64,000 bases of DNA, taken from Liriodendron chinense. Its lineage: Eukaryota > Streptophyta > Magnoliopsida > Magnoliales > Magnoliaceae. The position numbers were made by a program, and so were the translations under genes. The stretch is taken from assembly GCA_003013855.2 (NCBI GenBank), contig PVNU02000924.1, positions 1,364,001 through 1,428,000 on the forward strand, in the 5' to 3' direction. The notes beneath the pieces are model-generated. The model was not told where the DNA came from and did not search any database. It saw only the letters and a list, made by a program, of their open reading frames with translations. Of the stretch, positions 22,869-33,079 are shown piece after piece (position 1 is the first letter of the stretch; every line of letters starts with the position of its first letter).

Positions 22869-24420
22869 TAAATGTTCATCCTAGAAAAATCTGCGCACTT
22901 CCCTTAAAAAATTCGTTTGTCTTGCGCAGTCCACTGAATCAACATCGCACCCATGGAAAGATAATTGGCTATGTCAGCGTACCATGGTGGATGCATAGCA
23001 ACAAAGAATTGCTCATCAGGAAATGAGTCCTCAATAGGTAACTCGTCAATGGAATTGGGTAGAATTATGTGGGATAGATGATCCGCCACCACATTCTCTA
23101 CTCCCTTCTTGTCCTTGATCTCTAAATTGAATTCTTGAAGGAGCAGGATCTATCTAAGCAAACGGGGCTTAGCATCCTTCTTAGAAAGAAGGTGTTTTCA
23201 GCGCCGCATGATCCATGTAAACAATTATCTTAGATCATATTAAGTAAGGCCTAAATTTTTCTAAGGCAAAAATGACGGCTAGGAGCTCTTTCTCCGTAGT
23301 CGAGTAATTGACTTGGGCAGGATTCAGGGTCCTACTCGCATAGTAGATAATGTGGAGCTTCTTATCTCTTTTTTGGCCTAGCACCGCCCCAATAGCATAA
23401 TCGATCGTATCACACATCAACTCAAAAGGGACGGACCAATTCGGTGGTTGCATGATAGGAGCGATTGTCAACATGTCTTTTAGCTTTGAAAAAGCTAATT
23501 GGCATTCGACACTCTACTCAAATTGGTTCTCCTTTTAGAGAAGGTTACATAAGGGCCTAGAGATATAGCTGAAATCCTTTATGAACCTTCTATAAAATCT
23601 AGCGTGTTCAAGAAAGGACCGCACATCGCATATGCTTTTGGGTGGTGGTAGATTGGAAATTATCTCGATTTTTGCTTGGTTTACCTCTATTCTATTGGAT
23701 GAGATGATATGTCCAACGACTATTCCTTTTTGTACCACGAAATGACACTTTTCTCAGTTTAAAATAAGGTTCTTCTCCTCGCACCTTATCAAGACCAACT
23801 TCAAGTGATTTAGGCACTCATCAAAAGTACAACTAAAAATAGAGAAATCGTCCATGAATACCTCGAGAAACTCACTCACCATGTTTGAGAATATACTCAG
23901 AATGCATCGTTGGAATGTGGCGGGTGCGTTATATAGTCCAAATGACATCCTTCGATATGCGAAGGTGCCAAATGGACATGTAAAAGTGGTTTTTTCTTGG
24001 TCTTCTAGGGCTATCTCTATTTTGTTGTAGCCGAAATAGCCATCGAGGAAGCAATAATTTGATCCATGAATGGGAGAGGGAAGTGTTCCTTCCTAGTGAC
24101 CGTGTTTAGCTTCAGATAATCTATGCACATTCGTCAACCGGTGGTCACTCTAGTCGGTATAAGCTCGTTGTTGGCAGTTCTCAACAATGGTAATACCAGA
24201 CTTCTTAGGGATTACTTGGGTAGGACTCACCCATTGGCTATCCGAGATGGGGTAGATGATACCCACATCTAGTAGATTTAACACATCGGCTTTGACAACC
24301 TCCATCAAGTTTGGATTTAACTTTCTTTGAGGTTGTCTTGTTATTTTCGCATTCTCTTTGAGGTGTATACGGTGAGTATAAGCTGAAGAGTCTATCCCCT
24401 TGAGGTCCGCTATTGTCCAA
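22869..24420 (-). pseudogene. pol: element B reverse transcriptase and RNase H
   Basis: RT motif FMDDF is at 23844-23858 with LLPPPKS and RSFLEHA motifs at 23600-23680. RNase H motifs FELMCDT and TEKELLAV lie in 23235-23474, and the chromosome-distal part in 22904-23092. Compared with A and C, about 28 bp are missing near 24058, where GCAATAAT runs straight into TTGATCC. That deletion shifts the frame inside the RT fingers/palm. Other breaks occur near 23230 and 23520. Confidence 0.87.
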
Positions 24421-25646
24421 CCTATGGCGCCCCTATGTTTTTTATTAGCTCAATCAAGTTGAGCTCTTGGTCTTTTCCTAGGTAAGAGGTAATGACAACC
24501 GAGAATGTTTCCTCTTGACCCAAATATATATATTTAAGCTCGAATGGTAGAGGTTTAAGGTCAAGCTTCGACGCCTTGATATTAGACGGTAGAGGCTTTG
24601 ATGTGGTTGGTGGTAATCTTTCAAAATGTGGCTTCCACTGGCTAGTATCAACTACCGGTTTCTCACTACTCAATGCTTGTATAATATCACTCAAGATGGG
24701 ATCTTTAGAATTGTCAAAGTGTGCCAAGCATGTCTCCAAATTTTCTAGTGGTTCAAGTTGAAGGAGTTCCTCTTCTTCAAAGGATTCAAGCATGTTTACC
24801 TCGAAGAGCTCATCCTCCTCCTCATTCCTTTGCTTTTTGCACATATGGAACACTGTTTACCTCCAATGTCATATTCCAAAAGGACAATTACATCACCCCA
24901 TTCCAGCAATTAATAATTGTGTTTGATGTAGCCAAGAATGGGTGGCCTAAAATTATCGGTATTTGAGTGCTAGAATCCATAACCGGTTGCGTGTCCAAGA
25001 TGATAAAATCCACTGCATAATAGAATTTGGCGACTTGGACCAATACATCCACAACCATCCCTCTCGATATACGGATGGATCTATCAGCGAGTTGCAACGT
25101 GGTTTTGGTGGGTTTTAATTCACCAAGGCTCAATTGCTCGTATACCGAGTATAGGATCAAATTTATGCTTACCCCCAAATCTAGCAATGCCTGTTCAATC
25201 TGGTAGTCACCAATGATACATAAGATTGTGGGACTATCGGGATCCTTGAATTTTGGGGGGGTCTTTTGGGTGAGAATGACACTCACTTGCTCATTCAAAA
25301 AGGCCTTTTGTTGCACATTATATTTGTGTTTAGTTCTGCATAGGTCTTTTAGAAACTTCGCATAGGAGGGAATTTGTTTTATTACATCAAGTAAATGAAT
25401 GTTGATCTTGACTTGTTTGAAAACCTCTAGAATGTCATGAGAGTTTGGGAGAGGTTTTGGAGCAACCAATCTTGAAGGGAATGGTGCTACAGGGTTAAAA
25501 ACACGTTCCGTTTCCTGTGGGGCTAAGTTGGATCCATCTTCATTCTCAGAAATTACCGGATCATTAGGCTTGTCGGCCTTCATCGGAATAGATTTGTCAA
25601 TTTTCTTACCACTTCTAAGAGTGGTGATGGATTTTGCTTGTTCCAC
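24421..25646 (-). pseudogene. pol: element B protease and linker
   Basis: An open 252-codon stretch (24888-25646) runs from the Gag C-terminal linker (TTLRSGKK) through the protease active site LLDLGV to the ILGHPFLATSNTIINC motif. Ala after the DLG triad is Val here. The following linker with YLGQEETFSV is in 24422-24853, separated by a frame change near 24860. B has no MITE in the protease and so supplies the empty site for the MITE in A. Confidence 0.87.
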
Positions 25647-26867
25647 ATGTTGGTTGGGGAGATTAGGGATACTTATTTCATGTGCTTGCTTTGGATTGGG
25701 CTCAGGTTAGGCCGGAAAGGTCCCTTCCCTATCATTCAAGCATCCCTTAATCTCATCAATCGAGACAACGCCTTCAGAGTATCCTCCATTGAGAATTAAG
25801 GTGGGGCCATATTTTGTATGAGTGGCCCTCCTTTAGAGTTGGTAGGATTGGTCGTAGGATCATTCCTCCAATTAAAGTTAGGATGATTTCTCCAAGTAGA
25901 GTTATACGTGTTACCTACCGGTCCATTCAAAGGTCGTTGATACCCATATGTGGCATTCACTTGTTCTTGTAACACTTCTTGAAACACAAGAATTGCAGGA
26001 CAATCTTGCGTAGCATATATATTAGTGGCACAAATTCCACATTTGTTCTCAATAGCTTCAGTGGGCTTTGTAACTTCACTCTTGCTAAGTTCCATGGCCT
26101 CGACTTTCCTTGTGAGGTTGGCTTGCATTCACATCATCTTCCTCTTTAGGGATGTAAATCCCTCCTTTTTCTTTTTGTTAAGGAGGCTTGAGGTTATTAG
26201 ATTCGTCCGAGGTATCCCATGATTGGGCATTCTCGGCCAACATGTCTAGGTAACTCCATGCCTCATTGGGATTTTTGCTCATGAACTTACCATTGCACAT
26301 CATCTCTATAAATTGGCGCATGTTGGAATTTAATCCATCATAAAAGAAGTTGATAATACGCCAACTTTCATATCCATGATGTGGGCAAGTGAGTAAGAGT
26401 TCCTTAAACCGTTCCCAACTTTGAAAGAACGGCTCACCCTCTTTTCAATAAAGTTCATTATAGATCTTTGAAGGATATTAGTTTTATGATCCGAGAAGAA
26501 CTTTTTCAAGAATTCCCGAGTCATCTCAGTCCATGACCCTATCGAATGCGGTTTAAGAGAATACAGCCAACTCTTGGCTCTTTCTTTCAATGAGAAAGGA
26601 AACAATCTAAGTTTAATGACATCCTTTGAAGCGTTATTGTATTGTAAGGTAGCAACAACTTCATCAAACTCCTTTAAGTGTAGATATGGGCTATCAGAAT
26701 CTAACCCATGGAACTTTGGCAAAAGTTGAATTACCCCCTTCTTTATATCAATGTTCCCCCCGGTGGTTGGTAAGACCACGTAAGAGGGTGTAGTTCTACG
26801 GGCCGATTGTAAATAATCACGCAGAGCTCTCATTGGAGGAGCATTGTGCACCAGATTCTTTTATACT
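25647..26867 (-). pseudogene. gag: element B Gag, main part (N-terminus displaced by P)
   Basis: Core capsid motifs LPKFHGLDSDSPYLHLKEFDE and KERAKSWLYSL lie in 26330-26851. The zinc knuckle is CGIC-4-H-4-C near 26005-26040 and still has all four ligands. A frame break near 26455 and others around 25770 and 26130 disrupt the chain. The N-terminal codons continue after the P insertion at 34680-34869. Confidence 0.85.
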
Positions 26868-27117
26868 TGTTGAGCTCTTAATTGTGTATATTCTAACCCC
26901 AATTCATCACTCATTGTGCAAGGTTTGCATGGTTTATAGACAAATCTAATGCATGTTATGTGATTGCAGGTTTGAGAGAGAACGCCGCCTAATAAATGAT
27001 GAAAAGAGTTGATTTAGAACCTGAGATGAAGACCCAAGGAGGGCCGAAGAAAGAAAGAAGTAAAGAAAGAAGAAAGCAGAAGAAAGAAAGGAAGAAAACA
27101 AGAAGAGAAGGAGGCCT

Positions 27118-27389
27118 GACCGGTCGTGACCGGTCAGCCATGCACGTTGGGAAGCTAATGAAGACGTCCGACCGGTCATGACCGGTCGGACATGGTCGCT
27201 GGAGGAAGATTGAATAAGGCCGACCGGTCATGACCAGTCGGCCATGGCTATTGGAACGAGAATGAAGATGTCCGACCGGTCATGACCGGTCGGACATGGT
27301 TGCTGGACCAAGGCTGGACACAACCGACCGATCATGACCGGTCGGCCATGCTTGCTGGAGTGGCTGTCCATTGAGGCCAACCGGTCATG
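27118..27389 (+). repeat. GACCGGTC palindrome array in U3 of P 5' LTR
   Basis: Units start at 27118, 27168, 27220, 27272, 27324 and 27377, a ~52-bp period. The full unit is CCGACCGGTC, two bases (mostly AT), then GACCGGTCGG, a 22-bp palindrome made of two 8-bp self-complementary cores. The last unit is a half copy, whereas the 3' LTR keeps it whole (about 33579-33600). Confidence 0.95.
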
Positions 27390-27434
27390 TGTAAGAACTT
27401 AGAAGTTTCCAAATACGGCCCGATTTTCTCCGCG

Positions 27435-27453
27435 CTGCGTAACTCTTACGCAG
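27435..27453 (+). promoter_or_regulatory. conserved TGCGTAA/TTACGCA inverted repeat before TATA
   Basis: CTGCGTAA-CTC-TTACGCAG lies 37 bp before the TATA box. Equivalents are TGCGTAACAATTTACGCA (20131-20148, B), TGCGTAACACTTACGCA (61289-61305, L8) and TGCGTAACTCTACGCA (about 59490-59505, D). Conservation of both arms and spacing suggests a dimeric transcription-factor site. Confidence 0.5.
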
Positions 27454-27489
27454 ATTCTCGATCTTTCTGAAGTTGTGGAGCCTCCAGAC

Positions 27490-27497
27490 TATAAAAG
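27490..27497 (+). promoter_or_regulatory. TATA box of P 5' LTR
   Basis: TATAAAAG followed by GACACC. D has TATAAAAGGACG at 59554. Minus-strand relatives have the same place with small changes (L8: TATAAATAGACACC). Confidence 0.7.
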
Positions 27498-28472
27498 GAC
27501 ACCTAGGGATCGTTCTAGGGCATCCTAGAAGGGTTCAAGCGAGGTTGGAGGCTTGTAGAAGTGAATTGTGGAGTTCCACAACTCCTTGGAGTTTGTTTTT
27601 GCTGTTTTCATGCTTTTTATAGTTGTTTCATGTTTCCTTGGATCATGAGCAGCTAAACCTCTTAGCTAGGGCTAAGAGGTGAAGCTTGTAGTGGATCCAA
27701 GATGTTTTAATTCGTAGTTAAGTTGTTTTAAGTGTGGAATTCATGATTATGAACTAAGGTTTGAAGTTTATACAAGTTTTTGAGTAGTTTTTCTTAGTCT
27801 TATGATGACTCATGGATGTTTGGGAGAATTACTTAATTGCTTAATTGGTTTGTATCCGTCTAGACCTGTATGATCCGAGGAATCGGAGTGCGCTCTAGTA
27901 CTATGATCTTCATAAAGGGACTTCATACCAAAGTTCTATTTTTCTGTTTCTCTGGAATATGTATGACCCGTGCATGTGATTTGAATCAAGTTCAAATCCT
28001 GATCTAGCCTTGTCTTGTGACAGGACTTGAGGATGGTTATGATTGTGAACTAGACCTTTTGGAAAAGGGGAATGACCTATGTAATTGAGCATGCTCAGCT
28101 CAGCCTATATTGAGTGAATCTTATACATAGCACTTACATATTACAAATTGTTTGGTTTAACAGCTCTATCATCTGACTAGATAGATCTTAATATCGATTC
28201 TAGTTGAGAGAATGAGAAACCACAGCGGATTGAACATCAAGGATTGCTACAAGTGGATCCTTGAAACCCTAGTGCCTTTTTATCATTAGTCACTTTAATT
28301 TAATTAAACTTTGTTACTCACATCAATTCTATTCAAAATCTGATTACTAGCTTTGAATAGACACTTTTGGATGTGTTTGTGAAATCCTACATAAGTCCCT
28401 GTGGATCGACCTCTGTCTTACCGAGATTATTACTGTATCGCAACCCTACACTTGGGGAAGCGAACAAGTTTT

Positions 28473-28490
28473 TGGCGCCGTTGCCAGGGA
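28473..28490 (+). other. primer binding site of P, tRNA-Asp type
   Basis: TGGCGCCGTTGCCAGGGA starts 6 bases after the LTR end. It is complementary to the 3' end of plant tRNA-Asp (known ending CCCCGGCAACGGCGCCA), with one mismatch. Athila elements are known to use this primer. Confidence 0.85.
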
Positions 28491-29037
28491 TTTTGACGGT
28501 TTTTCACAAATTTCTGAAATTGGTATCTATTTAGGATTTTTAAGATTTTAGGACTAACTTAGTTTGTTTATTTTATTTTTCTTTTTAGGGATTTCTAGGA
28601 AGCTGAAGAAGATACAAGGATTTCAAGTGCTGAATCAGGTTTTATCTTTCTAAACCTTACTCTTCTCCTTCTCCTATTCATTCCTATCTTATTCATCTCT
28701 TGTAGAGTGGGTGGAGATTCCTTTTGGATCTCTGAAAGGTCGGCCTTTTTGCCACCTGGATTCCTATTGGTCGGCTCTGCCGTCTTGGATCACCTTGTGC
28801 TCAGAGATTTCTTTTCTCATCTCTGCTCCTCTTTCTCCTTTTTTCTGCACTTTTTCTCAAAAGATTCAAAGAGTGGGTGGGGAGTTCTTTGAACCCCTAT
28901 TGACCAGGAGAAATCGGTCTCTATCCTTGCTTCTGGCCTAGCCATTGCAAGACACCTTATGCTTCGGTCTTAGAGAAGAGTGAAGAAAGGGAGAAAGAAT
29001 TCTTTCTTCTCTTTGTTTCTTATTTTTTTGGTTTTGC
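28491..29037 (+). other. leader of P
   Basis: Untranslated leader between primer site and gag. It is closely similar to the D leader (62266-62868), including GTAGAGTGGGTGGAGA and TTTGAACCCCTATTGACC blocks. It is unlike the A/B/C leaders, so P and D form one subfamily. Confidence 0.7.
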
Positions 29038-31544
29038 ATGCCACATTGGGTTCGGGATTCCAATAACCGACTCATAAGTGAAGGGGGGATAGTAGAAGGA
29101 ATTGATAGAGAGCCACGTGCTAGGAGACAACTAAACTCTCCAATTTTGTCTGAAAATATGGCTGCAAATCAACATAATCCGGGCCAAAACCAAACTGAAA
29201 CAGGGGAGAATGTGGTTGAGAATGTTCCCCGACCTAGGACTTTACGTGATTTCTTGCAACTTGCAAGAACGAGCACTCCCTTATGCATAGTATTTCCACC
29301 AAATGCAGGGAATGTGGATTTAAAACCGGGAGTGATTCAACCTCTCCCTAAATTCCATGGATTAGATAGTGAAAGTGCCTATCAACACCTTAAGGAGTTT
29401 GATGAGGTAATCACCACCATGCACTTTGCAAACGTGACGGAAGATGTGGTGAGACTTAAATTCTTCCCTTTCACTCTTAAAGATAAAGCTAAGCGTTGGC
29501 TTTATGCATTGAGGCCAAGATCAATTGGTGCATGGACTGATGTGCACAGAGAATTCATAAAGAAATTCTTCCCTACTTACAAAACGAATATGTTGAAGCG
29601 CCTTATCATGAACTTTGCCCAAAAGGAAGATGAAACCTTTTTCCAATGTTGGGAGAGGTTTAAGGACCTATTAAACGCATGCCCACATCATGGCTATGAA
29701 ATTTGGTGGGTTATAAGCTTTTTCTATGAAGGACTGACTTCACCCATGCGCCAATTTGTAGAGATGATGTGTAATGGGGAGTTCATGAATAAGGAAGCTG
29801 ATGAAGCATGGGATTATTTGGAAGAATTGGCTGAGAATGCATAGTCTTGGGACACATCTAAACCAACAAATTCCAAGACTAGCCAACAAAAGGAAAAGGG
29901 AGGAATGTATGTCTTATCAGAAGAAGATAGCATAAGTGCACGGGTGGCTAGCCTCACAAGAAAGGTCGAAGCCATGGAATTAAGGAAAGGAGAAACAATC
30001 AACTCCACTGACGTTGAAACTGTTTGTGGAATTTGTGCTGGAAATCAACATGCAACACAAGATTGCCCCACAATTTCAACAGTTCAAGGCATCTTACAAG
30101 AACAAACAAATGCCATAAACAGTTATCAGCAGCAATACGGTGCTCCAAACTCAAACACGTTTAATCCTAATTGGAAGAACCATCCCAACTTCAGTTGGAG
30201 GAATGGACCCACTGCAAATGCAAATAATATTCCAAAAGTATCACTAGAGGAGATGTTGGGTGCATTCGTATCGGTCCAAGCTGAGTACAACAAAATAAAT
30301 TCTCTCAAAATAGATGGGTTCATGCAAGAGCAATTGAAATTCAATCAAAATTCAACTCAAGCCATCAATGAATTGAAAACATCACTGGCTAGAGTTGAAT
30401 CTCATCTTAGTGTTAGAGAGAAGGGCACACTTCCTGCTCAACCTCTTCCTAACCCAAGAACCCAATTTGAGATACAAGATGCAAGCTCATCCTCCCATCA
30501 TACGGAACATGTTCAAGCTATCACCACTTTGAGAAGTGGGAAATAGATTAATAAATTCAATCCGGTGAAGGCCCCAAAGCCTAAGGATCCGAAAATTTCC
30601 AAAGAGAATGATAGCCCGAACAATACCCCACAAGATAAAGAACCGGAAAGGCAATACAAGCCGGTTGCCCCATTTCCACAAAGGTTGATTTCACCTAAAC
30701 CTTTAGACAAAAATCTGGAGATTCTAGAAGTTTTCAAGCAGGTGAAGATCAACATCCCGTTGTTAGATGCTATAAAACAAATACCATCGTATGCCAAATT
30801 TCTAAAGGAATTGTGTACAGTCAAAAGGAAACACAATGTTCATAACAAAGTACTTTTGACTGAGAATTTGAGCGCCATTATCAAACAAGAGGTGCCCTAA
30901 AATACAAGGATTCGGGTAGTCCAACCATCTCATACATCATAGGAGACTACCGGATTAAACAAGCCCTACTCGACTTGGGGGCAAGTGTGAATCTCATTCC
31001 ATACTCGGTCTACGAACAACTTGGGTTAGGTGAATTGAAACCCACCAAAACTACATTCCAACTTGCTGATAGATCCATCCGTATACCGAGAGGAATGATA
31101 GAGGATGTTCTAGTCCAAGTTGATAAATTCTACTTCCCAGTAGACTTTATTGTCTTGGATACACATCCCGTGATAGGCACCGGTGCACAAATTCCCGTCA
31201 TACTTGGACGGCCGTCTCTAGCTACTTCAAATGCCATTATCAATTGTAGAAACGGACTCGTACAAATGTCCTTTGGAAACATGACCCTTGAGCTTAACAT
31301 ATTTGATTTATGCAAACAACCACGGGAGGTTGATGATGATGTCCACGAATTAAACATGATTGAATCATTCGTGGAGGTTACAGTCCCCTTGTCACTATTT
31401 TCTGACCCTTTGGAGGCATGTGTGGCCCATCCTCATGAGATGAATGATGACACAACACAAGAGATGGATGTCATTCTAGATGTGATGCTGGTGCTTGAGA
31501 GTAAAAGATGGAGGGCCCCAATAGAACCTTTGCCTTGTAAATGA
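29038..31544 (+). pseudogene. gag: P Gag-protease, two nonsense codons and one frameshift
   Basis: A single Gag-Pro frame starts at the ATG at 29038. Capsid motifs are LPKFHGLDSESAYQHLKEFDE, KDKAKRWLYALRP and FIKKFFPTYKTN. The zinc knuckle CGIC-4-H-4-C is at 30025-30066, complete. The frame is cut by TAG at 29842-29844 (relatives have a Gln codon) and TAG at 30544-30546 (relatives have Lys), but the reading frame is unchanged across both. It then shifts near 30897. The protease active site LLDLGA (~30960-30985) and ILGRPSLATSNAIINCRNG follow in the new frame to about 31544. RT would come next but is missing. Confidence 0.92.
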
Positions 31545-31626
31545 GAACAAGGCCCTCCCATCCAACATCAAGGCGCCAACTTTTAGTTGAGAATGCGAAC
31601 AAGGCCCTCGCATTCTCATAAGGAAG
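31545..31626 (+). other. pol-deletion junction with snap-back duplication
   Basis: Where RT, RNase H and most of INT should be there are only ~80 bases. They include CGCATTCTCATAAG (31609-31622), a 4-base loop GAAG, and its exact complement CTTATGAGAATGCG (31627-31640). The right arm is native integrase sequence (A, B and C have CTTATGAGAA-like there), so the left arm is an inverted copy made at the junction. An ACAAGGCCCTC phrase also occurs twice (31546, 31599). Confidence 0.85.
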
Positions 31627-31946
31627 CTTATGAGAATGCGAGAATTTACAAGGACAAGATGAAGATATTCCATGATAAGAATATTCTTCGCAAGACATTC
31701 ACGATCAATAAAAAAGTCCTCATGTATAATTCTTGCTTACATCTATTTCCGGGAAAATTGAGATCTCGATGGACCGGTCCCTACATGGTGCAAACTGTCT
31801 ATCCATATGGGACTGTCGAGCTGTTGAATCCGAGGAACGACAACATTTTTAAGGCAAATGGGCAGCGATTAAAGCCGTTCTTTGAGAAATTTCCTTCAGA
31901 AGGTATGTCCATACCTCTGAATGATCCTGTGTATCAGGATGATTGA
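31627..31946 (+). pseudogene. pol: P integrase C-terminal remnant
   Basis: About 106 codons equivalent to the end of Athila integrase: KMKIFHDKNILRK, LRSRWTGPYMV and FKANGQRLKPFFEKF motifs, closing with a TGA at 31944-31946. The catalytic D,D,E core and zinc domain are absent, so it has no activity of its own. It may stay only because the region lies next to 3' cis sequences. Confidence 0.88.
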
Positions 31947-33079
31947 TCTCCTAGTCTGACGGAGGTATAGAGTAGTTAGGATTAGGATTTTGCTGCTTTT
32001 GTTTTGTTTTTCATAGGTTTGTTAGAAGGAGGAAGATTTCCACTTTTCACTCTCTCAGGTACTATCATTCCTCACTCCCTTTTATTTTCAAATTGCTCTC
32101 ATGTTTTGCTCATTACACATCTTTTACATTGAGGACAATGCAAGATTTGGTTGGGGGGTGTAGGATCACTTGGATGAATCCAGCGTTTTGCAACATTTCA
32201 AGCAATTATGTGGAAATTTTTTGATTTTTCAACAATTCGAAACTCTTTTGAAAACACCGGTTCTATGCATTCAAGTTGATATGAGCATAAGAGGAGGAGA
32301 TATGAAGTGTATGGGGCTGGATGTCTGGAATCTCTCATAGCATAATGGTTTTATATGTGAACTCCCCTATTTTTGTGATTGATAGAAAATCTGAACACTT
32401 TTACACCTAGTTCACATTACACGATTTTCATGAGTTGAAGGGATTATGTGATTTATGGATTAGCTAGACTTTGAATTAAGGTGTTGAGAAATCAGGCCGG
32501 GGTACTTTGTCCATCCTTGTCCATGGGAAAATAATGAAAGATATGGATTTTCAAAAATCTTATCTAAACTAAAAGAAAAAGGAAAAAGAAGGATGAAATT
32601 AGGAATGATGGAAAAACGGTGGAAAATTCCGATTAGGGCTACCTACTACCAACCGGGGGATGGTCTACCCGTAACCAAAGCCGAAAATGGGAATAGTGTG
32701 AAAGTCGTCGGAAGGACGGTAAGACAAATTCCTGTCATTGGCTTGATGTGGCTCTATGTACCTTGAGTTCTATAGTCTAGTTGATCTATGAAGAAGGTAA
32801 TCCTAGAAACTCGTGGGATGAATTTTCACTACCCACACTAGGTTGAATTTGTTCAGGTCCTTCTATCTATCAACCAATCAACGGGAATTTCATATGAATG
32901 CTTATTATGTTTTGAGGATTTACGGTTTCAACCTTTGACGCCTAATCTTTCTGAATCTTACACTTATGAACCTTGGAATGTATAGAAGGATGGTTTCTAA
33001 AAGAGAGTTGCGTTTTGAAGAATGGGATTAGTTTCACGCATGTTTTGCTCGGGACTAGCAAAATGCTGGTTGGGGGGTG
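31947..33079 (+). other. 3' untranslated region of P with two purine tracts and conserved block
   Basis: The internal purine tract TTGGTTGGGGGGTG is at 32147-32160, the conserved block at 32636-32748, and the terminal purine tract TGGTTGGGGGGTG at 33067-33079. No env-like frame. The layout is the same as in A, B and C. Confidence 0.8.

Larger units (their letters stand above)
26868..28466 (+). repeat. 5' LTR of P
   Basis: Termini are TG...CA. Order of parts: a GA-rich tract (27041-27115), six palindromic units (27118-27389), the inverted repeat CTGCGTAA-CTC-TTACGCAG (27435-27453), TATAAAAG at 27490-27497, then R/U5 to 28466. Confidence 0.95.

Noticed and set aside
26946..27231. Hydrophobic or basic proteins encoded in P LTRs
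   Set aside because: They arise from the GA-rich tract (poly Lys/Arg/Glu one way, Leu/Phe/Ser the other) and overlap the palindromic array; the frames are LTR sequence.
28473..28490. tRNA-Asp gene fragment
   Set aside because: The match is only to the last 18 bases of tRNA and sits next to an LTR end, so it is a primer site, not a tRNA gene.
31947..33079. env-like gene between pol and the 3' LTR
   Set aside because: Some Athila families have one, but here the region has stops in all frames and only a conserved non-coding block; the same is true of A, B and C.
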